A DNA stretch of 59,475 bases from Lingula anatina. Lineage: Eukaryota > Brachiopoda > Lingulata > Lingulida > Lingulidae. This document shows, piece after piece, positions 32,601-48,100 of the stretch. The position numbers and the translations under genes were made by a program. Where the stretch lies: the NCBI RefSeq assembly GCF_001039355.2, contig NW_019775659.1:188682-248156 (forward strand). Direction: 5' to 3'. The notes beneath the pieces were generated by a model. It worked only from the letters and a program-made list of their open reading frames with translations. It had not been told where the DNA came from and did not search any database. Positions within the stretch are counted from its first letter, which is position 1, and each line of letters opens with the position of its first letter.

Positions 32601-35600
32601 ATGTTTTCAAAACAACACTGAGAGAGAAATATATACAACTGTGAGAACTTTCCTTTTGATTCAGAAAACTAACTTGATATGCTTTAAAGGATGAATAATT
32701 TATATTCAATAAATTTGATGTGATGCTTGATGCTTAAGGTCTAAGGTATACTTAACAAAATAAAACATTGCAAAAGAGGGACAATGAAAGCAACAGTGAC
32801 ATAAGGATACACCTATGTTACCAAGGCACTTCTTAACCTTAACCATCTATTTAGCATCAATATTCTTTATCTTTAAACATGGCTTTAGTATGTGTACTAC
32901 ATTAATACACTCTTCTCGGACTTTGACAAAAATGTCCGACTATAAGAGTGTATGAGACGTAAACCTTCACCAAAACTGTGTGTGGAAAGATGTGGGCAAA
33001 AGCGATTGTGTAAGTCAGGAAATTTAAAACACACACTGAACAATACTACTCAAAGTGGAGAGTTAGTAACCATGCCACAAGAGGTCTTTTTATCAAGAAA
33101 AGCCCTACAGAGTCCAGGTGGCAGCAGCCAAGATAAGCTTTAAGTGTGCCACAAAAAGAGATGCCCCTCAGTTTTTCCAATGCATCATCTGTTAAGGCCA
33201 AATAACTGTACAATAATGTCATTCACATTATGCATATATTATGTAATACAATCCGTGAGTGAGCTCCCTAAAATTAATTTGTCTACTCACAACAAATTAT
33301 TTTAAACAAAATAACCTCATTTTTAATTTTTTTAATTTCAATACTTTTTTCAAAGTGATAATATAATCAAAACACATCTCCAATAAGGCCATTCTTTAAG
33401 ATTAAAACATCATACAAGTCCATAATAGAACTAGACCTAAACAAATTTTTATGTCAATTTATCACAAATGGTTTTGTACATGCCATCAGTGTAGAGGCTA
33501 GCTGTTAAACACTGACCTCAATAAAAAAGAATTTTCCATTATGAAAACTAGCTTTATTACTATTTTTACAGCTACAATGAAATAATTGACCTGTGTTAAA
33601 TTTCTAGTATCACACACATAAAGCAAAGTAATTCCTTGGAAACCCAGAAATTAAAATTAAGATACCAACAAATTTTGCTACCTAAAACAATTTTACTGTC
33701 TTTTCTGCAAAATTAATTTCACAGTAAAAAGATATGAATTGATATAAGAACAAATGAACACAGTCGAAAAATGAAGTAAAATTTGCGACATTGTAGCAAA
33801 ACATGTTGGCTGCATACAGCAAGAAAACCAGCAACCTTGCAAGTGCATAACAGATTTGTCATTGAAAACAATTTCATGTGGCTGTTGGGAACGAGTCACA
33901 CCTCACAACGACAAGGTGCACATGCCAATCACAGTGAATGCTATGGCACAACGAAAGAAAAGCCCTCTTTGATAACATACCGGCGCCGCTTGAACGAATT
34001 ACTCCATTTCCTAAAGCTGAATAACAAGGGCGATCTTCAATTATTACTACCAGGCAACTGCCTGAGATTTAGGGATATGGCAGATCACAGAAAATATTGC
34101 TGTTACAACCATATAAAACTGACAAAGCATTTGTAAAGCAGTTAAAAGCACACTTCAATGGCCTGTTATTGTGATGATGGATCCAGGGCTCTGCTGGGGA
34201 GGGAAGGGTAAAGGCTGGAAAAATATTTCACCTCCCTTCCAACAAACACCAATGGGACAGCTCCACAAAATAACTTTAGCTGGGAAATTGGTCTTAAACT
34301 TAAGACAAAAAGGTGTATCTGAGTTTGATCTAGTTTCATGATAATAGTCCACCTTTGTCTAAAACGTGAGCAATGTCTTTCGCAATAAAAGAGTCACAGT
34401 AAGTCATTTAATTAGACGACTATTGACATTTCTCAATTCGAAGTAGACTAAAATTTTGGTTTAAAAATTTAAGACCAATTGTTTTGGGCTATAGTTCTTT
34501 TGTGCAGTAGTACCTATGCCACAGCAATGTACAAACATCTAAGACCGCATTCACATCGAGTTGAGCCATGGATCTAGAAAGTCACGAACTAAATACGGTG
34601 GACGTACATGATAGAAAACCGCCTAATCTTTTAAAAGTCTCTCTGCCTCTCACACGCCTCTCCTCGCATCATCCCTGCGGGGGTACAGTCATTAAATCTC
34701 GGCTCCATTGGGACGACACATGGGGAGGCGTGTGAGAGGCGGGGAGACTATTAAAAGATTAGGCGGTTTTCCTTTCATGTACGTCCGCCATATTTAGTTT
34801 GTGACTTTGTAGATCCATGGCTTAACTCGATGTGAATGCGGTCTAACTGTCCCCATGCAGATACAGCCACACGTCTACTGCTAAAAATATTGTTTTTATG
34901 TGCACTGTTAATCCACATGTGTCAGACACATAACACTTGGCTGTGTAATTAAGACAGCACTACCAAAAGCCAATGTTAGAAAGTAGATCAATTTTCATTA
35001 TTGTTATTATCATCTTTTATCTTTTTGTTTTTTTTTTTGGGGGGGGGGGGGCATTTATTTACCACCCAAATGCACTTAATTTCTCCCAGTTTTCAACATT
35101 ATATATCAAATTTAGGTCAATTCTGATAGTTTTTATCTTTTTCTACAGCTTTGACAAAAATTTTCTCTGCTATTATAATCAATCTCATATATACTGACTG
35201 TAAGCCATGTATGCAAAATACATCAATTTAGCGCTAAAACTCAATAATAAGCCATTTGGTTATGGATTTGGGTACATTATACTATTGAGCAATAATAACT
35301 TTCTCTGGCAGAGGGAAAAATAAGGATTCATGGAGAGATCCTAATCCCTAAGTACCCTTTAGCCAACCCTAATGACCAGCGCATACCACAACACCAATGC
35401 CAAAGCCTATACATCTACATGCACTACTACTGCCAATAAACCACTAACCACCTCACATAAAGCAGTCCCATATAACCACAACAAGCTGACGCATATAATG
35501 TATATAAATATACAGCCACATTATCAAACAGGTGCTCGGCTACCGCAATAAAGCAGCCTCTTACATGAGCTTAGAGAGTTCTTCCTTAGCAGAACGCTTT

Positions 35601-38600
35601 AAGATTGCATCAGCAGACTGCCGTTTCTTCAGACCACCACCACTGCAACCAATAAACAACTCAGACGCATGTTACGGCAATCCATTAGCATGTTAAAATC
35701 CAATGGTTGAGCATTTTTGTCCTTTATAATTATTTTTCATGAATAGACAAAGCACAATTTTGAGGAAAAAAGCTGAAAGTTTTAAGCCATCAAAGCATAA
35801 TTTTTACTTTTATGTTCTCAATTTTTCTTTGATAATTTTCTTTGAATTTTTGTATGCACAAGGGTAAAGACATTTTTGAACATTGAGCATCCGAACAGAA
35901 CTGTTCTCTCAAAGCCATTGGATAAATAGATATATATGAATATGTATATATATAGGCAGCAATATTTCTAATTAATCCAACCACAAACTCACCACTGAAA
36001 GCGGGTCAGTATGACATAGGGGGAAACCATCATTTAACCCATGCACATTGGAAATTCACAGAACACTGTTTATACTGTAACACCCAGAAAACAATTTGCA
36101 CTGGACCAACACCAGTTCATGAATTTACAAAGATAAACTATTTCTAATCAACTGTGATATAATCTGGGTGTTTTTTTACTCAGGACCAATGTGATATCTT
36201 CTAGGCAATGTCAATATGATGTTATCTGGGCAAGGTCAGGTGGATTCAATATTCTTTCCAGGGTCTATCATTTAAATTTAATCTTGTGTTATCTGGGTAG
36301 GTATAACCCAATGTGTTATATGGATAGGTGTAAACCAATGTGTTATTTGGTTGTAGGTGTAAGCAAATGTGTTCTCTGGGTTGGTTTAACGCAATATGTT
36401 ATCTAGGTAGGAGTAATACAATGTAGTATCAGGGTAGGTATAACCCAATGTGTTAACTAGGTAGGTGTAATACAATGGAGTATTGGGGTAGGTTTAACCC
36501 AATGTGTTAACTAGGTAGGTGTAATACAATGAAGTATCGGGGTAGGTTTAACCCAATGTGTTACCTGGATAGGTGTGACCCAATGTGTTATCTAGGTACA
36601 TCCACAGTAATGTGTTATCTAGATAGGGTCAATTGATCAGGACCAAGATCAGAGACAAGATAAAGTGCTATCTGGGTCTTTTAGCAGAAAAAGAACTCTT
36701 CGGGAAGTTTCATCAGCCAGTATCATAATCTGTATATAGTGTTTGGTTTGTGGTTGGAGTAATATTGGAGATAATGACAATATATTTGGTCAGGTTATAG
36801 CAGATTATTTGTTACAATACACAGCAAACCAGAAAGTTCAGTCAAAGAAAGAATTGTATCCTATATGTGATAAATATGTTAAGTGATATATTTTTGATTA
36901 ATTCTACTAACTGCATAAAACAAAAAGATACAAGTTATGATCCCCATATTCCCTTTTTTCTAAATATCATAATTCCTCAGCCTAATGATATATTATAGAA
37001 TAATTAGTTAAAATCTAAAGAAAAACTACAATTTCAAATGTTGTACAAATTAACACATAACTATATAACCACTTAATCTGTTATAATGCTCTATTTCTCA
37101 CCCACATAATATCACAACTTTGCTCTCTCTCNTTTTTTTTTTTTTTTTTGGGGGGGGGGGGGCATTTATTTATCACCCAAATGCACTTAATTTCTCCCAG
37201 TTTTCAACATTATATATCAAATTTAGGTCAATTCTGATAGTTTTTATCTTTTTCTACAGCTTTGACAAAAAATTTCTCTGCTATTATAATCAATCTCATA
37301 TATACTGACTGTAAGCCATTTATGCAAAATACATCAATTTAGTGCAAAAACTTTATAATAAGCCATTTGGTTATGGATTTGGGTACATTATACTATTGAG
37401 CAATAATAACTTTCTCTGGCAGAGGGAAAAACAAGGATTAATGGGGAGATCCTAATCCCTAAGTATCCTTTAGCCAAACCTACGACCAGCGCATACCACA
37501 ACACCAATGCCAAAGCCTATACATCTACATGCACTACTGCCAATAAACCACTAACCACCTCACAGAAAGCAGTCCTATATAACCACAACAAGCTGACGCA
37601 TATAACGTATATAAATATACAGCCACATTATCAAACAGGTGCTCGGCTACCGCAATAAAGCAGCCTCTTACATGAGCTTAGAGAGTTCTTCCTTAGCAGA
37701 ACGCTTTAAGATTGCATCAGCAGACTGCCGTTTCTTCAGACCACCACCACTGCAACCAATAAACAACTCAGACGCATGTTACGGCAATCCATTAGCATGT
37801 TAAAATCCAATGGTTGAGCATTTTTGTCCTTTATAATTATTTTTCATCAATAGACAAAGCAAAATTTTGAGGAAAAAAGCTGAAAGTTTTAAGCCATCAA
37901 AGCAGTTTTTACTTTTATGTTCTCAATTTTTCTTTGATAATCAAAGTGTAATTTTTGTATGCACAAGAGTAAAAAAAGACATTTTTGAACACTGAGCATC
38001 TGAACAGAACTGTTCTCTCAAAGCCATTGGATAAATAGATATATATGAATATATATATATATATAGGCAGCAATATTTCTAATTAATCCAACCACAAACT
38101 CACCACTGAAAGCGGGTCAGTATGACATAGGGGGAATCCATCATTTAACCCATGCAAATTCTAAATTCATATCAGTTTTTATCACAGAACATTATGTATA
38201 CTGTAACACCCAGAAAACAATTTGCACTGGACCAACACCAGCTAATAAATTTACAAAGATAAACTATTTCAGAGCAAATGTGATATAATCTGGGCAGGAT
38301 CACTGTGATGTGTTTTTTTACTCGGGACCAATGTGATATTTTCTAGACAATGTCAATGTGATGCAATCTGGGCAGGGTCAGGTAGAGTTAATTATCTTTC
38401 TAGGGTCTATCATTCAAATTTAATCTTGTGTTATCTGGTTAGGTGTAAACCAATGTGTTATATGGATAGGTGTAAACCAATGTGTATTGGGGTTGGTATA
38501 ACCCAATGTGTTATCTGGGTAGGTGTAATACAATGTAGTATTGGTGTAGGTTTAACCCAATGTGTTACCTGGATAGGTGTGACCCAATGTGTTATCTAGG

Positions 38601-39122
38601 TACATCCACATTAATGTGTTATCTAGATAGAGTCAATTGACCAGGACCAAGATTAGAGCCAAGATAAAGTGCTATCTGGGTCTTTTAACAGAAAAAGAAC
38701 TCTTCAGGAAGTTTCATCAGCGGGTATCATAATCTGTATATAGTGTTTGGTTTGTGGTTGGAGTAATATTGGAGATAATGACAATATATTTGGTCAGGTT
38801 ATAGCCGATTATTTGTTACAATACACAGCAAACCAGAAAGTTCAGTCAAAGAAAGAATTGTATCCTATATGTGATAAATATGTTAAGTGATATATTTTTG
38901 ATTAATTCTATTAACTGCATAAAACAAGAAGATACAAGTTATGATCCCCATATTCCTTTTTTTCTAAATATTATAATTCCTCAGCCTAATGATACATTAT
39001 AGAATAATTAGTTAAAATCTAAAGAAAAACTACAATTTCGAATGTTGTACAAATTAACACATAACTATATAACCACTTAATCTGTTATAATGCTCTATTT
39101 CTCACCCACATAATATCACAAC

Positions 39123-39153
<31 letters not shown>

Positions 39154-42100
39154 ATGACAGCTTGGCACTATGACACTCAGACAGACAGCACAGCATTTGA
39201 TTTCCTGTACTTACATTGGTGGAGGCCTAACAGGTCTGGTGACAACTGGTGACACTGAACTCGGGGTATAACTAGATGCACGGCTGGCTAAAATGAAATG
39301 AAGAAACACATTATAACATTATGTAAGAATAATAACAACATTTGGTTCAGTTTGTTATACCACTGTGACAATCTGTAACAAATTGCGCAAGTGATATATT
39401 GTAAATTTTGTAACCCAAGTGCAGAGAAAATATTTCCAACTAACCTCAGCTCTGTTTGTCAACAGGCTCTTTTTGGTTTTTATTACTGACAAAGACATAT
39501 ATATTATTACTGGGCTAGAGAAGTACCTGTAACATTTATTGCTAACATTCCAACATACCCATTGAAGACAATTACTGTCACCTTTATCTTTAAGAAATAA
39601 TAAAAACTTTACTGAAATACAAACATTGAGGGCACTGCTGGTCATATGTTATAGTTTTCATCAGCTTTCTTCTATCAGTTTAAGGTTAAAATACACATTT
39701 TGTAGACAAACAAAATTGTTTGTCAGTATATGTGGCCCCATAGGCTGTGCTTGTCAATCACTCTCAATAAAGCAGTATTCCAAAAGGCTTTTTTTTCTCC
39801 ATTTTGTTTAAAGAGTGGCCTCAAACAACAAAACACTTAATGCTGTCATTGACCTTCGTTTGTTTCATATTGGACAAGATATCTGAAATGTTTTTCATGA
39901 ATTTTAATGTAATTTTCAGGACAGACATTTATGTAGAAGGGAAAGAGGTGCTTACGATTTTCAGCTAAAATAGGGAGCTCTTTCAATTTCACTAAAATAA
40001 TTTTATTAACTTTTTCTATGGAAAAGGTCAGTGTTCTCTGATTCAATTTGTTTGCAAGAGCCCAGAAAAGAACAAGTTCAAATGATAGAACACAGCCATA
40101 TGTAACCTGTCCCTTCATATCTGTACACAGAATTATAATGAAAATCATCTAAATCGTGTAGGAATTCTTTGATGGGGAAAATGCTGATCCTATATAAGGC
40201 AGTTTGAAAGAGAAAAATAGATGAAAAGCTTAGGCGACAATGAAAGCAACGTAAAAGCAAGATCCATCCCTTTTGCTGCCAATGCAAGCATATGTAGTCA
40301 GTATAAACAATGGGTAAAGATATATGCTTTACCAGTCTAATGCTAACTTCTTAATTTATGATGCATTATGTTTCTTTTTGCACTGACTGTCATCTTATTT
40401 TAGCATTAACTTGAGAAGCTGCAGATATAGTTCCACACAAGAAATACTTTCTTTGCAGTAATTTCGTTCTTAGTAATTATCTGGTATTTTTGCAAATCTG
40501 GCAAGTGCATATCAATGTCAATGTCTATGAAGCTTATGATAATATTTTAATCTATACATTTTGCAGAATGTTGTTTCTTTCTCAATCATTCCCTTCAAAT
40601 AACATTTTTGTTTTTATGTCTTTAGGGCAGTTAATATTGGCAAATAATGATTAAATAGAAGCCACAGAGTAAACATATGCACTAAAAACAAACAAGAACC
40701 AGCCTTTTTTTGTCCGCATGCTGCTTCTACACTAACATAACATACAAATCTAAATTATTAATTTAATCAGCCCAAATGCCCTAGGCTATTGGAATAATTG
40801 TTCCTATAAATCATGGCATACGATATATTAAAGAACATCAAGCAGCTACTTTCATAGAAACGCATTTCATGCTTTAATAAATTTTTATAATAAGTTAATA
40901 CTACAATGCTTAAATAACCCCCCAGTTCTAACTACTTAACTACTTCAAATACCTGATCCCTACATATCAAATTCTCCAATTTCACTCAAAATAATTATAA
41001 CCTCATTCAAATATTTCATTGCTAATATTTTATAAGGAAATAAATTAGAACACATTTTAAATTACAATAAAATTATCTAGTAGAAACTTGGTAATATGTA
41101 AAAAATTTAAAGTAAAAAAAGTTAAAAGATGACTTAAGACTTAAAGCAAAGCAAATCAAAACAAACAATGATACTAACAAAGCAAGGTAGTGTGCGATAG
41201 GAAGAGATCAAAAGTGGCACTTTTAGGCCGGGCCTCGTTGTTATGGTAACTGTTGTTATGGTAACCATCTTCCCGCCTCAACTGGGGCGGCTGATCCAGC
41301 CTCATTATGTCTTTTGGACTCAGAAGGCCTCCTAGCATGGAAGAAGCATGCAGAAAACACACTAGTTAATATAGGTGTGCCAAAGTAATAATAAATACAA
41401 CTCAATGATGACGAAAACCGACAATCAAATTAATAAGCAGTGAACTTCTAGGTGTTAAATCATTTAATATGAACTTGTAAATTATGGAGCAGTGCTGCAG
41501 GTTACGTTTTGCTTTCACTTTCTTCAAGTGTTCAGTTTTCTTCAAGTAGTGCATGGAAGTTTTGTATTTGGAGAAATGACAGTAAATGCAAATTTTTTAC
41601 GAGGCTCATACTTGTCAAATTAATGCAAATACGTAAACACATAACTTATATGAGCTTTTCAAATTCAATTTTAAAATTAACTACCAAAACAGAAATAAAG
41701 TTGTAGTAGAGCCTATTTTGTAAAATTAGTTTCATAATCATCTTGCTGACAGATGCAGGTCAAAGAAGAAACAGCATGAGACATTCTGGTTTCATGATAT
41801 TTTTCAACATTATTCAAGAGACGTGTTAGTACATTTAGCTTAAATAGAATGTTATAATAAACAAGGCAGCAAAGCTGTCAAATGTACAGACAAAATAACA
41901 GAAAAAAGGATGCAAAAGAGGTCATTTTGCCAATTTTGATGCAATAATAAACAAGCCCGTGGAACTTCAAAGTCACACTTTGAAAATGCCAATATGTGAA
42001 ACCGTTTAACTGGCAGTAAGAATTACCAAACAGACTGCATTGCCTACTGAAGCTGTATTTTAGTCCCATGTTTCTTTCCTGTAAGTTTGAGAACAGTAAG

Positions 42101-45100
42101 TGACATAGTTTTTCTTAAATGGTCATCANGTAATAGGCAAGTCAATTTAAATTTAAATAAGCAAATAAATGAATAAAATAAACAAACAAATAAATAAATA
42201 AATAAATAAATAAACAACTTATAAAATAACAATTTTTTTTCTTCGTTTTGATGTGGGACATCATAAATTTGCACAAGACATACTGCTCAGCATGCTACAA
42301 CTGGTCAAACAAGATGGCAGGAAATGAGGAAACTTACTGGACAAAACAGAAGAAGTTCCACACTTAGACAAATAACACTTACAAATAATTCCAGACAATA
42401 AATGCTACCATGAAAAGTATACATGATCAAACAGATAATAATACTATAAATTAACACCATTAGATAAAGAATTTTAATCATATCCTTCTACACCCTTGTT
42501 AATAATTCATAACTCCTAACAGAAGGCAGCAGTATCTATTTGTTTAAGTTTCAATATGGTTTTTGTCTACTAACTATATCTAGACTACTAGAAATGAAGG
42601 GTCCGTTATTAAATAGCCACTTCAAGATATGAAACCTCCATTACTACTAGAAGCAGACATTGAGAGATACTATTCTAGTAAACATTACAATAAAACCAAC
42701 ATCTGAAAACATTGTTCATAACTGACTAACATTGAACAAGTTTTCTTCCTTTATATACCTTTAAGTTTTTGTAGAATTTATTAGGTTATGATTTCATTTT
42801 CAAGCATCCCAATAATTTTAGATACAATAATTTTAAAAGCTACAATGCTTTTTTTTTTTTTTTTTAATACTTAGTTAGGCCCATTTGTCTTTTATTTTAT
42901 CTTTTTGTAAACCAGAAAGCTCAAGACAATGAATTACAAGTATTTCATCTATTCAATTCACTAAACATCTTTACAAGCATTTTGGTGCAAAAACATTTCC
43001 TCCATTATAAAAAAGTTAAGCTAAAAACAAAATAAAGAAAAAAATAAAAAATTTTTTGAAAGGAGAAAAAAAATTAAAATATGTCCAGATAATTTTGAAA
43101 GCATCACAATCTACCTGAACAGAAAACACACTCTGTCAATATTGAAATTAGGTTAGATAAGATTCCATTCCACAGAGACAGAAAATATAATCACACAACA
43201 CGGAAATCAAAACCAAGGGTTTAAAGACAGGTAGCCTTTTAACAAATACTGTGGTTAATAGGAAGAAAATGGGGGAAATGCTTTTTGATCTCTGATCTCA
43301 AGTGGTTTTTGGGAAGAAATATCAACAGACTACTAGCAACAGCAGATTTTTTTTATGTAATTAATAAATGAAGATAAAATAATGTGCCAAGAAAAACACC
43401 TATTGGGACTTCATATCTTGATTTATACAAAAGCTTTTTAAATAACTTTAAAATCAAAATATAATATCAAAAACATTCACAGAAGATCAAAGAAAATTAA
43501 ATTGGGCTAATGAAGGGAATTTTGTTATTTTTGACAAAGGATGAAAACGTAGAGAAGAACTGAATTGACATTTCTCTGCTTAAAAATTACATGCAGAGGA
43601 TATTTAAGTGCTATTTCATTATTCTCACTATTGGAACATGGTGATGAAACACTCCAGCTTACCTTGTGTCTAAATGTGGACAGAACATTATATATATTTG
43701 GCATTACAAAAATCACAACAAACAAGAGTGATATTTTACCTTGCTTGCACTGGTAAGCAGTCACCCATCACACTTACACTGTAACATCTATCATCACACC
43801 TGGCACACTTTAGTCGTATTTGACACACCCAGTATCATCTTACTCACCAATGTAGCTCATTTCTTCTAGGGAAACTAGCACCAAAATCATGATCACAGCC
43901 AGCCACTCACCAAGGTATCTAACACATTTATCTAGAACAACTAACACATTTACCACTGTCACATCTAACACATTCACCAAGGTATCCAACACATTTATCT
44001 AGAACAACTAACACATTTACCACTGCCACATCTAACACATTCACCTAGAACTAACACATTTACTAATTTTCCACTGTCACATCTAACACATTCTCCAAGG
44101 TTTTTTATCACATTTATCTAGAACCACTAGCACATTCATCACCATTTTATCTGCCACATTCATCAATGCACCAAACACATCTTGTAAAGCTAAATAAATA
44201 CATTCACCAGTCACCATACACTTTTGTCAATAAACCCAATAAACTCATCATTTCCTCTTGCTGTCACAACTGACACAATTCTAATGTCACATCCGACACA
44301 TTTTCAACGTCACACCTAACACAATCCTTATCACACCTAAAACAATGCCACAAGTTACCTTGGTCTGCCAGAGCAGCAGTGTTAGCATACATGGGGGGCT
44401 GGGTGAGGGGGCGGCGACTCACGTCCAGCTGGGGAGAAGACTGAGACAGAGTGTTGATGGAAGGACTGGATTGGTTGTTGCTGGACGACTTGGAACTCAG
44501 GGATTCTGAACTGCTACTGGTGCTGCTGTACACATCAGCTGAAAGGAGTGACATTGCATGAATATATAGAAAAAACGTAACTAAAAAAAATTCTTAGCTG
44601 TGTTGTGCACTCAAAGTTATATTTGTAATAATCATAGGTTCTTGCAACAACAGCTAAAACTGTGCTCCCAGGTAGGGGCTATTATAACACCTAAAGCCTT
44701 GTACCCTGATGAGGTTGTCTTGTGAAAAATGAAAGACTTAAATTGTAGTAACTTTGATTTAAAGCTGCTGTTGTTGTTGGAAGAACCTAAGGTCATAACT
44801 CTGAGTCAGTCATTCAATGGCTCCACCAATCAATGCTAAAAAATGCTTTTAAAAAACAAAGATCATCGTTTCTTTCATTAACTTTCATTTTAAAAATCAT
44901 CACTTCATCCTTTCTTTCTTGTGAGACAAAGCTGCTGAATTTATGGCACACGTAGTAAAAAAAAAAAAAATGAATAAAATATCAACACCAAGGATGAACG
45001 GTCAAAATGTGGAAATGGATCGGTTATCAAAACTGCAGAAATTCAATCCAAGTTTCTAAGGGCATTGCCAAGAGGTCTTTACCTATTACCAGTACATAGG

Positions 45101-48100
45101 TGTCATCCACAAATGAACAGCTGGAAACCCAGAAAACCCTTCTCCAAATACTTACTGTGGAACTAGTGTATATTTTGTCAGGTATAATAGCATAAAGATT
45201 AAACATGATTAAAGGGTAGAGAAAAATACACACTTGAAACCACCGTTGGCAGGAATAGGAAGTTTCAAAATAGGTGAAGATAAATATTTTAAAAGTATGT
45301 TCATTGGCTTTGAGTTGAAGCAAAACTGAAAAGCACACAAAAGACTCTAAACCAGCATTTCTAGGCTTTTTAAGAAACAATTTGCCCTTAACTATGTAAT
45401 TTATTTCTTGTTTTCTTTTTTAATGCTGCCAACTTGCTGAAAATACCCTTTACTATCATTTTGCAATAGTGAATGTGGATGCTTCCCTCCCCCTTCTCTC
45501 TCTGTTTGTGTGCGCGTGCACGTGTTTAATTATCATCGAAAATTAATAATTTTAGAACAAATACCAAATTTATGTTAATGCTTTCAACTGAGGTAACAAC
45601 CACTGCAGCTATGTATGCTTTAACAAACTGCTGCCTTTTGAAGCACAAGAAATGTAAACATGTCAACACTGACCAACACTGACATATTAATAACATGTAA
45701 AGAAAAGCAACAACCTTCATTAAATCAAGGTTGGTAACAACTTCACGATTAGTACAAGAATTAAGATCATCAAAGTGCAGAAAAAAGTCAGTTAATATAG
45801 CTGGACATTATAAATCTTGAATTCAATCCTGTCTTGCAACCAATTATCATATAATCTATTTAACTTACCACAGCAACAATAATGTCATTTTTTTCTCAAA
45901 TATTTACACCTCAACATTATCATATTAATTACTCAATCTTATCCATTTCTTTTGACAAATCCATATCCCTGCACATGTAGTAAGCTGGCCTAGAATTGTT
46001 TTTATAAGATATATCTACTACCTGACATGTATACTAGAATCCACAGGGGTGTCCATCATGATATATTCATTTGTCTTCAAGCCAACATCCCAAATAGTAT
46101 GTAGTCTCAAGTTACTGTATAAAATGGCCAAACTTTTTGTCAGTCCCTCAAAAGTATTGATATTATTCTATTATTTTTTAGTCTAGATATTTTATGAAGT
46201 TAACTTGTACTCAAACCCATATCCTGGTCTCCCAAGAACAGGGCATTTCCAAATCAAATACAGTGTTCATGAACATGTGCACACCCCTGTCCATGACTCC
46301 TGTAGGACTGATATACCCATAGCCCTTATACTTACTGCTGCCTGGGCTTTTCCATCTCGCTGCTTTATAATAATAATAAAAGGCTCTACTTAGAACACAT
46401 CAAAAAATGGTGCAATGTACAAATTTTCTAGGCTCACATGAACATCAGAAAATATCTTCTTAATTTAAAAGACAATTTATGTTGGCTATGGGTGATGAAA
46501 AACCACGTGACATGTAATTTTTTCTAAATTATCACCTATTTGTTGACAATGGGTTGCTTCGCTAAGATTTTATAACCAAATGAATGCACTTTTCACTAAG
46601 GAAAGAATATTGCAACAGATGCAGTGACAAGTTGATAACCAAATGCTTCAATTTATAGATACAAAAACAATACAACACAATAAATACAACCTCTGAACTG
46701 TTTTACCATTCCAATGATTGTGCTATTTGTAAGAACTTAATGCCTTCCATACATAAAGGAAATATCACCCTCAATGCCCAGTTCTATGTAAGAATCTCTA
46801 CCTGAGGCCCTTTTCACAAAATGTTCACTGTTCTTGGGTTAAACATAGACTGCTTAAATAATTATTTATTCAAAATTTGAATTTGCCCTTCTGGTCAATA
46901 ATATAAGGGTGTAAAAGAGTGATTGAAACATAGGAAAAGTATTTGACATTCCTAAATGAGCTAAAGTCATCACTAAGAGTTAATACCTTTGAAAAGTCAA
47001 TCAATTTTTACAGACTAAATAACTCACTTAATAAAATAAGCTGCCTTTAAAATTCTCTGAGAAATGCAACTTAGACAGCTAAGTCTTAGTACTAGTGTAT
47101 GGTTTTAGACCAAGAAGTGACTTCGGACTTTTGTGTGAAACAGACCCCAGTTTCCATTTTCCCAGAGAGCTACAAAGACCAGTAATGCAGAGGAATGTCA
47201 CCTTTAATGCACTTACAGTATGTTAAGCATATCGAACAATACACGAAAAACAGGCTTGATCTGCTTTACAGAGCGCCACCTACCAGGAGTTCCAGGATTA
47301 TAAATGGCGACTGGCCGCAGACGACTCCTGTATTGAGCATATGTCTGCCCCGCGTCGAGACCTTTGTAGCCAGAAGAATTGTTGTTCACATTGTTATCCA
47401 AGTTTGCGTAGTTTCTCCCTGGAGATGTGGGGCCACCTGGTGGGGAAAGGGGAAAACAAGCTGCAGCTAAACATAAAGCTGGTTAATGGAAGCATTGTGT
47501 GTATCATACCCACCTTTAAATGTAACAACTGTACTATGAATGGCTTCACTTAACTTTGCTACATGTTTCAAACTTTCATATGTCATTGGGCAATTTGGGA
47601 TTTTTTTCCCACTAATTTACTTAATATATTCATTATATTTCTTGGTGAAAATGAGAGAAGGGGAATAGCTCAAAGAGGATTTTCAAACAGCAAAATATTA
47701 GCGGAAGTGGGCTTTTTTGGAAAAAGGGGAAATAATTTTGAAATTCTCAAAACAGGTTTGTTCAAACATTTACACTAGGAAAGAATGCCAAAATTTTCAA
47801 CACGCCAAACCAGGTTAACTGTTAGTGAACTGCTTTAAAATTAAGCACACGGTCTGTACACATGACACTGTCGTTGTTTAAGCAAAAGCCATGCTGCACT
47901 GAAACTGATTGCTGTGATTTGTACTGCAAAAATTTTTAGATAGAGATTCTTTATATTATATTATTATTTCAAAGTAAAACAGCTAATACTCTTGCTCATG
48001 ATTCATTATACAAAATACTTTCTGAAAATGACTACAATGGTACACCTTCATAAAAATCCTTAGTTTTAACCATTGGCCAAGTTTGAAAGCTTTCAAACTT

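Larger units (their letters stand above)
35028..39149. repeat. About 2.1-kb tandem duplication in a GRAF intron/exon region (possible assembly artefact)
   Basis: The unit 35028-37131 repeats at 37133-39149 (offset about 2110). Each starts with a T-run then a G-run, and each ends in or near a CT-run. The N at 37132 sits exactly between them. The copies differ by scattered substitutions and small indels, while the 78-nt exon inside is identical. Confidence 0.88.

Noticed and set aside
33783-34136. 117-codon plus-strand open frame in a GRAF intron
   Set aside because: No domain or codon pattern recognised; it contains no conserved motif and is probably chance in intronic DNA.
36150-36630. CRISPR-like array
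   Set aside because: Degenerate contiguous units without unique spacers, inside an animal gene intron; a minisatellite.
43770-44350. CRISPR-like array
   Set aside because: No fixed repeat and spacer lengths; a degenerate minisatellite in a eukaryotic intron.
45027-45380. 117-codon minus-strand open frame in a GRAF intron
   Set aside because: No splice-compatible link to the GRAF exons and no homology recognised.
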